A DNA stretch of 64,000 nucleotides from positions 1 to 64,000 of the forward strand of contig CALWEX010000012.1 of assembly GCA_944377425.1 (NCBI GenBank). The letters are read 5' to 3'. The position numbers and the translations under genes are program-made. Below the pieces are notes generated by a model, which was not told where the DNA came from, ran no database searches, and was given only the letters and a program-made list of their open reading frames with translations. This document shows positions 58,150 to 64,000 of the stretch, in pieces. The stretch comes from an uncultured Clostridia bacterium (GTDB lineage Bacteria > Bacillota > Clostridia > Lachnospirales > Anaerotignaceae). Positions within the stretch are counted from its first letter, which is position 1. Every line of letters starts with the position of its first letter.

Positions 58150-59517
58150 ATGGAAAAAGAAAGCCAGTTTGTAAAAATGACAACCCAGCCTGTTGAGCGC
58201 CTTATACCGGCACTGGCGCTGCCTATGATTGTAAGTATGCTTGTTTCGGCTATTTACAATACAGCAGATACATTTTTTGTATCCCAGATTAATACCAGTG
58301 CTTCAGGTGCTGTAGGTGTTGTGTTTTCCGTAATGAGCATTATGCAGGCTTTGGGATTTCTTTTTGGTATGGGTGCAGGAAGCAATATTTCAAGGCTTTT
58401 AGGGCAGAAAGATAACCAAAAGGCTTCTGAAATAGCCGCCTCGGCATTTGTTATTACTTTTGTTTTAGGAGTAATAATAGCTGTTTTAGGCATGGTTTTT
58501 AACAGGCAGATAGTTTCTGTTTTAGGCGCTACACCTACAATACTGCCTTATGCACAAAGCTACTCAATGTACATATTCATAGGCACACCTTTTATATGCA
58601 CATCTTTTGTTTTAAACAACATTATGCGTTCTCAGGGCAGGGCTTTTTTCTCTATGGTAGGCCTTTCCTTCGGCGGTGTGCTTAATATAATACTTGACCC
58701 TATATTTATATTTGTTTTTGATTTAGGTATAGGCGGTGCGGCCATAGCAACGCTTATAAGCCAGTTTATAAGCTTTCTTATACTTTTATTATTCTGTATA
58801 AGAAAAAAAGGCAATATGGTACCTTTAAATATTAAAAACGCCGTATTAAAGTTATCGGTTTACAGCGATATTATTAAAATGGGCCTTCCATCATTCTTCC
58901 GCCAAGGTCTTGCCAGTATAGCTAATATAATGCTTAATTTAGGCGCTATGGCTTACGGCGATGCCGCTGTTTCGGCTATGTCTATTGTTGGAAGAACATC
59001 TTTTATAATGACAGCCGTGCTTTTAGGCTTTGGCCAAGGATTCCAGCCAGTAGCTGGTTTTGCATACGGTGCCAAAAAATACGGCAGGGTAAGGAAAGCT
59101 TTTAAGTTTACACTTTTAACAGGCATGATAATGCTTTTTGTTCTTTCTGTAGTATGCTTTGTTTTTGCAGATGAAATAATTGTGCTTTTTAGAAAGTCTG
59201 ACCCTGATGTTATAGAAATAGGCACTCTTGCCCTTAAGTTACAGTGTGCCACTATGTTTATACAGCCTCTTTCAATTATAAGCAACATGCTTTTACAGTC
59301 TGTAGGCCTTCCAGTAGAGGCTACACTTACATCAATTTCACGTCAAGGGCTGTTTTTTATACCGGCGGTTATTATACTGCCTATGATTTGGGGGCTTTTA
59401 GGTGTTCAGGCTTCTCAGCCTGTAAGTGATTTACTGGCCGCTGTATTTTGTGTATTCTTTTTAAAGAAATTTTTCAGCCAACTTCCAAAAGATGACATTG
59501 AGGTATTGAAAAACTGA
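58150..59517 (+). CDS. MATE-family multidrug exporter
   Basis: This 12-helix MATE transporter has 455 aa. The N-terminal RLIPALALPMIVSMLVSAIYNTADTFFVSQ block and the internal repeat near residue 235 (SDIIKMGLPSFFRQGLASIAN) are typical of the NorM/DinF-type group in Clostridia. It exchanges cations for organic substrates. ATG 58150 follows AAGGGGTG. Only 26 bp separate it from queC with no terminator, so it is probably co-transcribed under preQ1 control. A role in deazapurine traffic is possible but unsupported. Confidence 0.9.
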   Translation: MEKESQFVKMTTQPVERLIPALALPMIVSMLVSAIYNTADTFFVSQINTSASGAVGVVFSVMSIMQALGFLFGMGAGSNISRLLGQKDNQKASEIAASAFVITFVLGVIIAVLGMVFNRQIVSVLGATPTILPYAQSYSMYIFIGTPFICTSFVLNNIMRSQGRAFFSMVGLSFGGVLNIILDPIFIFVFDLGIGGAAIATLISQFISFLILLLFCIRKKGNMVPLNIKNAVLKLSVYSDIIKMGLPSFFRQGLASIANIMLNLGAMAYGDAAVSAMSIVGRTSFIMTAVLLGFGQGFQPVAGFAYGAKKYGRVRKAFKFTLLTGMIMLFVLSVVCFVFADEIIVLFRKSDPDVIEIGTLALKLQCATMFIQPLSIISNMLLQSVGLPVEATLTSISRQGLFFIPAVIILPMIWGLLGVQASQPVSDLLAAVFCVFFLKKFFSQLPKDDIEVLKN

Positions 59518-59555
59518 AATAAATGTTGTATATTTGTAAAAATAAAAATTAAATA

Positions 59556-59627
59556 AACCGCTGTGTTGTTTTTAAGCGGTAAAAAGTGGGTTTTATGGGT
59601 TATTAAGCCTTTAAGCCCGCTTTTTTG
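59556..59627 (+). terminator. Tandem terminator after the que/MATE operon
   Basis: ACCGCT/AGCGGT (59556-59580) is a first hairpin. AAGTGGGTTT pairs with AAGCCCGCTT (about 59585-59623) as a second, with an inner GGGTT-ATT-AAGCCT stem and T's after it. Confidence 0.7.
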
Positions 59628-59698
59628 CATAGTAAAGCAAAAATTTTATATGGGAAGCGGTTTAAAAACATTTATTTCTAATTTGGGGGTGGCATTAT

Positions 59699-60655
59699 AT
59701 GGACAGTTTAATATTCAGCCTTAATTCAACAATACCAGTTTTTTTGGTAATGGTTCTGGGTTATATACTTAATCGAAAAGGCTTTTTTACGGAGAGCTTT
59801 CTTAAAATAAGCGATAAGCTTGTTTTTAAAGTAACTCTGCCAGTTATGCTTTTTATGGATATGTGGGGGATAGACCTTTATACGGATTTTGATGTTAAGT
59901 ATGTTTTATTCTGTGCCGCAGCTACAACAATAGCTTTTGTTGTTATATGGATAATGGCAAAAATATTTATAAAAGACAAAAAAGTTACAGGTGAGTTTGT
60001 TCAGGTTTCATACCGCTCAAGTGCCGCTATACTGGGTGCGGCATACATAACCAATATTTACGGCGACGCCGGCATGGTGCCACTTATGATGATAGGCAGT
60101 GTACCGCTTTTTAACGTGTTTGCTGTGCTTGTGCTTACTTTGGAGTCTCCAGAGAAGGTTTCGGCTTCTGAGGCAGGCAAAAGAATAAAAACAGCTATTA
60201 TAAATATTATAAAAAACCCTATTATAGATGGAATAGCAATAGGCCTTATAGCTTCGGCATTAAAGCTTCAGCTGCCTACAATGGTTCAAAAAACATTTAC
60301 AAGCATTTCGTCCCTTACAACACCACTTGCTCTTTTGGCTATAGGTGCCAGCTTTGAGTTTTCAAAAATGCGTTCTAAAATAGGTCTTACAGCAGTAGCT
60401 TCTGCTATAAAGCTTGTTGTGCTTCCGGCTGTATTTTTGCCTGTTGCTGTTAAAATGGGCTTTACAGACCAAAAGCTTATAGCTCTTATGATAATGCTTG
60501 GAGCCTGCTCAACACCTACATGTTATGTAATGGCTAAAAATATGGGCCACGATGGCGCTCTTACATCAAGTACTGTTGTATCAACTACACTTCTTTCAAC
60601 TGTTACACTTACTTTCTGGATATTTATATTTAGAAGTATGGGCTATATATTGTGA
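59699..60655 (+). CDS. AEC-family transporter, third copy
   Basis: This 318-aa ten-helix carrier of the auxin efflux carrier family is more distant from the tandem pair at 8.5-10.4 kb than those two are from each other. It has the family N-terminus (STIPVFLVMVLGYILNRKGFFTE), a central loop of about 20 hydrophilic residues, and LGACSTPTCYVMAKNMGHDG near the end (about 269-288). ATG 59699 follows GGGGGTGG. It is monocistronic, and the gap after it is AT-rich with only a weak inverted repeat (60727-60753). The substrate is probably an organic acid. Confidence 0.87.
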   Translation: MDSLIFSLNSTIPVFLVMVLGYILNRKGFFTESFLKISDKLVFKVTLPVMLFMDMWGIDLYTDFDVKYVLFCAAATTIAFVVIWIMAKIFIKDKKVTGEFVQVSYRSSAAILGAAYITNIYGDAGMVPLMMIGSVPLFNVFAVLVLTLESPEKVSASEAGKRIKTAIINIIKNPIIDGIAIGLIASALKLQLPTMVQKTFTSISSLTTPLALLAIGASFEFSKMRSKIGLTAVASAIKLVVLPAVFLPVAVKMGFTDQKLIALMIMLGACSTPTCYVMAKNMGHDGALTSSTVVSTTLLSTVTLTFWIFIFRSMGYIL

Positions 60656-60930
60656 TTTCGAAATTGTGATGATGGTATATTTTATATGACATTTAAAGAA
60701 TGCTTTTAGCAGCTTTAACTCCAAAAGTTAATAATTTTTTGTTTATTATTAACGCTTGACATTAAATTTTGTTTGCGAGTATTTTTTGCCTTAAGTTATA
60801 AATAATGCCGCTAAAGCAAGAAGACAGGCTTTTTTACAGCAGATTTATATATAAGCTTAAATTTTTAATGTATACAAAAATTTTGTAAAAAGTATATAAA
60901 AATAGCATTAGGGCACAGATGTTGTATAAA
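60656..60930. other. AT-rich gap, one weak inverted repeat
   Basis: GTTAATAA (60727-60734) and TTATTAAC (60746-60753) could form a weak terminator for the AEC gene. No coding stretch or known RNA core is seen. The gap ends in the nrd promoter. Confidence 0.5.
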
Positions 60931-60934
60931 TGAC

Positions 60935-60962
60935 TTGCAAAAAACACAAGATATAGTATAAT
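60935..60962 (+). promoter_or_regulatory. nrdDG promoter with NrdR-box-like site
   Basis: TTGCAA (60935-60940), 16 bp, TATAAT (60957-60962). ACACAAGATATAGTAT (60944-60959) fills the spacer and overlaps the -10 box. Its complement, TACTATATCTTGTGT, resembles clostridial NrdR boxes. A weaker AAGATATA copy lies at 60985-60992, 37 bp away. Confidence 0.65.
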
Positions 60963-61014
60963 TAAAGGGCGCTATAAAACACATAAGATATATAAGGGGA
61001 AAGTGGGAAGCTAT

Positions 61015-63192
61015 ATGAAGATAATTAAAAGAAACGGAACAGAGGCTGTTTTTGACAGCAGCAAAATAAGCATGGCTATAAGAAAGGCCAATAACGAAGC
61101 TGTAGAGTCTGAAAGACTTACAGAAGAACAGATTGAGAAAATAACTCTTGAGATAGAAAAAGAATGTCTTAACCTTGGCAGAGCGGCAGGGGTAGAAGAA
61201 ATACAGGATATGGTAGAAGACCGTATAATGGCTGAGAGAGCTTTTTCTGTTGCAAGAAAATACATAACTTACAGATACCAGAGAGCACTTATAAGAAAAG
61301 CTAACTCTACAGATGACAAAATAATGAGCCTTATAGAGTGCAGCAACGAAGAAGTTAAACAGGAAAATTCAAATAAGAACCCTACTGTAAACAGTGTTCA
61401 AAGGGACTACATGGCAGGAGAAGTAAGCAAGGATATTACAAAAAGAATACTTCTGCCTAAAGATATAGTAGACGCTCATGAGCAAGGCATTATACATTTC
61501 CACGATGCAGATTATTTTGCTCAGCATATGCATAACTGCGACCTTGTAAATCTTGAGGATATGCTTCAAAACGGTACTGTTATAAGCGGCACACTTATTG
61601 AAAAGCCGCATACATTCTCAACAGCCTGCAATATAGCAACTCAGATAATAGCTCAGGTTGCCAGCTCACAGTACGGCGGACAGAGCATAAGCCTTACACA
61701 CCTTGCGCCTTTTGTTCAGATAAGCCGTGAAAAAATAAGAAAAGAAGTTATTGAGGAAATTAAAACAATAGGCACTGAAGTTTCTGAAGAAACATTAAGC
61801 AATATAGTTGAAAAACGCCTTCACGACGAAATATGTAAAGGTGTTCAAACAATTCAGTACCAGGTAGTAACACTTATGACAACAAACGGCCAGGCGCCTT
61901 TTGTAACTGTATTTATGTACCTTAACGAGGCAAAGGACGAGCAGGAAAAGCACGACCTTGCTCTTATAATTGAGGAAGTATTAAAACAGAGATATCAGGG
62001 AGTTAAAAACGAGGATGGTGTTTGGATTACACCAGCTTTCCCTAAACTTATATATGTTCTTGAAGAAGATAACATCAAAGAAGGCACACCATATTTTTAT
62101 TTAACAGAGCTTGCAGCTAAATGTACAGCTAAAAGAATGGTGCCGGATTATATATCCGAAAAGAAAATGCTTGAGCTTAAAGTTGATAAAAACGGTGAAG
62201 GCCACTGCTATACATGTATGGGATGCAGAAGCTTCCTTACACCGTATGTTGATGCGGAAGGCAAGCCTAAATATTACGGCAGATTTAACCAGGGTGTTGT
62301 AACAATTAACCTTGTAGACGTTGCACTTTCTTCTGGCGGAGATGTAGACAAATTCTGGGATATATTCGACGAAAGACTTGACCTTTGCTACAGAGCTCTT
62401 ATGTGCCGTCACAACAGGCTTAAAGGCACTGTTTCCGATGTGGCACCTATACTTTGGCAAAACGGTGCTTTGGCAAGACTTAAAAAAGGCGAAACAATAG
62501 ATAAACTTCTTTACGGTGGCTATTCTACAATATCCCTTGGCTATGCTGGTCTTTATGAATGTGTAAAATACATGACAGGTCTTTCACATACAGACCCTGA
62601 GGCAGAGCCTTTTGCACTTGAAGTTATGCAGCACATGAACGATGCCTGCAAAAAATGGAAGGCTAAAGAAAATATTGATTTCAGCCTTTACGGCACACCA
62701 CTTGAAAGCACAACATATAAATTTGCTCAATGTTTGCAGAAAAGATTTGGCATAATTAAAGGCGTTACAGATAAAAACTATATTACAAACAGCTACCATG
62801 TGCATGTAACAGAGCCTATAGACGCATTTACAAAGCTTGCCTTTGAGGCTAAATTCCAGGCTCTTTCACCAGGCGGCGCCATAAGCTATATTGAGGTGCC
62901 TAACATGCAAAACAACATTGACGCTGTAATAAGTGTAATGCAGTTTATATACGATAATATTATTTATGCTGAGCTTAATACAAAGAGCGATTACTGCCAA
63001 ATGTGCGGTTATGAAGGTGAAATACAGATAGTAACAGACAACGACGGAAAGCTTGTTTGGGAATGCCCTAACTGCAAAAACCATGACCAGTCAAAAATGA
63101 ATGTGGCAAGACGTACATGTGGATATATAGGTACACAGTTCTGGAATCAGGGCAGAACACAAGAGATTAAAGAAAGAGTACTTCACCTTTAA
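61015..63192 (+). CDS. nrdD: Anaerobic (class III) ribonucleoside-triphosphate reductase
   Basis: This oxygen-sensitive glycyl radical enzyme reduces ribonucleoside triphosphates to deoxy forms. It has 725 aa. The N-terminal ATP-cone (about 3-95) starts MKIIKRNGTEAVFD, and ATG 61015 is chosen to match this usual start. The active-site Cys region includes FSTACNIATQIIAQVASSQYGG (about 200-221). The C-terminal zinc site is YCQMCGYEG plus CPNCKNHD, followed by the glycyl radical loop ARRTCGYIGTQ (about 700-710). nrdG follows 12 bp later. The promoter carries an NrdR-like site, which suggests repression when dATP is high. Confidence 0.97.
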   Translation: MKIIKRNGTEAVFDSSKISMAIRKANNEAVESERLTEEQIEKITLEIEKECLNLGRAAGVEEIQDMVEDRIMAERAFSVARKYITYRYQRALIRKANSTDDKIMSLIECSNEEVKQENSNKNPTVNSVQRDYMAGEVSKDITKRILLPKDIVDAHEQGIIHFHDADYFAQHMHNCDLVNLEDMLQNGTVISGTLIEKPHTFSTACNIATQIIAQVASSQYGGQSISLTHLAPFVQISREKIRKEVIEEIKTIGTEVSEETLSNIVEKRLHDEICKGVQTIQYQVVTLMTTNGQAPFVTVFMYLNEAKDEQEKHDLALIIEEVLKQRYQGVKNEDGVWITPAFPKLIYVLEEDNIKEGTPYFYLTELAAKCTAKRMVPDYISEKKMLELKVDKNGEGHCYTCMGCRSFLTPYVDAEGKPKYYGRFNQGVVTINLVDVALSSGGDVDKFWDIFDERLDLCYRALMCRHNRLKGTVSDVAPILWQNGALARLKKGETIDKLLYGGYSTISLGYAGLYECVKYMTGLSHTDPEAEPFALEVMQHMNDACKKWKAKENIDFSLYGTPLESTTYKFAQCLQKRFGIIKGVTDKNYITNSYHVHVTEPIDAFTKLAFEAKFQALSPGGAISYIEVPNMQNNIDAVISVMQFIYDNIIYAELNTKSDYCQMCGYEGEIQIVTDNDGKLVWECPNCKNHDQSKMNVARRTCGYIGTQFWNQGRTQEIKERVLHL

Positions 63193-63204
63193 GAGGTTTT
63201 TAAT

Positions 63205-63723
63205 ATGAACTATGGCGAAATAAAAAAAACAGATATAGCAAATGGTATAGGAGTAAGGGTTTCGCTTTTTGTTTCCGGTTGCCGTCATCATTGCAAAAAC
63301 TGTTTTAATCAGGCTACTTGGGATTTTAAATACGGCAGTGAATATACTAAAGAAACAGAAGAAGAAATACTTAATGCATTGGCACCAAGCTATATAAAAG
63401 GCCTTACGCTTTTAGGCGGTGAGCCTTTTGAAGCCGAAAACCAAGAATATTTGACTGCTTTATGCAAAAAAGTACGTCAGAAGTTTCCTGATAAAGATAT
63501 ATGGTGTTATTCCGGCTTTACATTTGAGGAGATAACGGGAAACAGCAGGGCAAACTGCCAGTTCACAAAAGAATTTTTATCTTGTTTAGATGTGCTTGTA
63601 GACGGAAGATTTGTAGAGGAAGAAAAAGACATAACGCTTAAATTTAAAGGCAGCCGAAACCAAAGAATAATAGATGTAAAAGAAACACTTGCCCAAAATA
63701 AAATAGTTTTATTTAATGTTTAA
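63205..63723 (+). CDS. nrdG: Anaerobic ribonucleotide reductase activating protein
   Basis: This radical SAM activase puts the glycyl radical on NrdD. It has 172 aa. The cluster motif is SGCRHHCKNCFNQATWD (about 29-45, CxxxCxxC), and the glycine motif is LLGGEPFEAENQ (about 71-82). ATG 63205 follows AAGAGGTT. It lies 12 bp after nrdD and ends the operon, with a perfect hairpin terminator 8 bp after the stop. Confidence 0.96.
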   Translation: MNYGEIKKTDIANGIGVRVSLFVSGCRHHCKNCFNQATWDFKYGSEYTKETEEEILNALAPSYIKGLTLLGGEPFEAENQEYLTALCKKVRQKFPDKDIWCYSGFTFEEITGNSRANCQFTKEFLSCLDVLVDGRFVEEEKDITLKFKGSRNQRIIDVKETLAQNKIVLFNV

Positions 63724-63730
63724 ATAATTA

Positions 63731-63760
63731 CCCCGAACATTATGTTCGGGGATTTTTTTA
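63731..63760 (+). terminator. nrdDG terminator
   Basis: CCCCGAAC (63731-63738) pairs with GTTCGGGG around an ATTAT loop, followed by ATTTTTTT. Confidence 0.9.
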
Positions 63761-63983
63761 TGCTTAAATTTAATTTCTATGATTAAGCTTACATTTATCA
63801 GTTTGGAATATAAGAATTTTACTAATGGCTGTGATAAAAACATTGCACAAAAAATATATAAAAATTATTTTGTAAGCAAATAAATGCTGTTTTAAATAAA
63901 CTGTTTTTAAATTTTTAGTCAGTAACCAAATTGAGGTTTTAAACATAATATAAACTGCTCAATAAAAAAACAGGAGGCAAACA

Positions 63984-64000
63984 ATGCGACAGGTATATGA
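63984..64000 (+). CDS. Start of a further gene, cut by the window edge
   Basis: ATG 63984 is preceded by CAGGAGGC at ideal spacing and opens the frame MRQVY. Only five codons are visible, so no product can be named. The 220 bp before it are AT-rich with no clear -35/-10 pair that I trust. Confidence 0.55.

Noticed and set aside
61003-61014. GTG start for nrdD at 61003
   Set aside because: It nearly touches the AAGGGG site; ATG 61015 gives the family-typical MKIIKRNG start.
1-64000. CRISPR arrays, tRNA or rRNA genes, insertion sequences
   Set aside because: No regularly spaced repeats, no cloverleaf with TTCGAATC-type arm, no rRNA core and no transposase or terminal repeats were found on reading.

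Overview
The window reads as chromosome of a low-GC, anaerobic Gram-positive bacterium, most likely a clostridial Bacillota (Lachnospirales-like). I infer this from strong AGGAGG-type ribosome sites, T-box, TPP and preQ1 leaders, three S-layer homology domains, an oxygen-sensitive class III ribonucleotide reductase, a four-subunit 2-oxoacid:ferredoxin oxidoreductase, and AT-rich gaps between compact operons. No rRNA, tRNA, insertion sequence, prophage or CRISPR array is visible. I do not name a species.

Layout. 1-5.3 kb: a small unknown gene, then gltX, a MocR-type regulator and an S-layer surface protein, all three on the minus strand. 5.3-12.7 kb: T-box-controlled alaS, then two AEC carriers with an aconitase-family (YbhJ-like) hydratase. 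12.7-15.5 kb: a decayed gene fragment, an XRE regulator, a DUF454 protein and a TPP-riboswitch ABC importer. 15.7-20.5 kb: a Gld-type ABC operon. 20.6-26.6 kb: an M20 amidohydrolase, then a polyamine-type ABC importer fused in operon with a PfkB kinase and an ADP-ribosylglycohydrolase. 27.2-33.1 kb: an alanine-racemase-like enzyme, a LysR regulator, a HAD hydrolase, an ACT protein and a sodium:amino-acid symporter. 33.2-39.6 kb (minus): hemA-sirC-hemC-cobA/hemD-hemB-hemL, a complete route from glutamyl-tRNA to uroporphyrinogen III and on to sirohydrochlorin. 39.6-43.2 kb: an IclR regulator divergent from the ferredoxin-linked ketoacid oxidoreductase. 43.5-48.2 kb: a MacAB-like exporter with a TolC-family protein. 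48.4-55.5 kb: coaBC, two GntR/FCD regulators, an enolase-superfamily sugar-acid dehydratase, a small membrane protein, an ATP-grasp ligase and a GH3-family acyl-amide synthetase. 55.6-59.5 kb: a preQ1 riboswitch with queD-queE-folE-queC and a MATE exporter. 59.7-64 kb: a third AEC carrier, nrdDG behind an NrdR-box-like promoter, and the first codons of another gene.

How the parts fit. gltX makes the glutamyl-tRNA that hemA consumes. folE and queDEC form a self-contained preQ0 pathway under feedback control. The regulatory sites I could read by eye are as informative as the genes: exact -35/-10 promoters, a matched pair of GntR operators, a LysR box repeated at two genes, and two 19-bp-spaced promoters with dyads.

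The best candidates for undescribed biology are three. One is the importer/PfkB/ADP-ribosylglycohydrolase operon, probably uptake and breakdown of an N-riboside. The second is the twin AEC plus YbhJ-like hydratase operon, for an unknown organic acid. The third is the GH3 ligase divergent from an ATP-grasp ligase. All coordinates, starts and motifs come from reading the sequence; functional names rest on recalled family motifs, not on searches.
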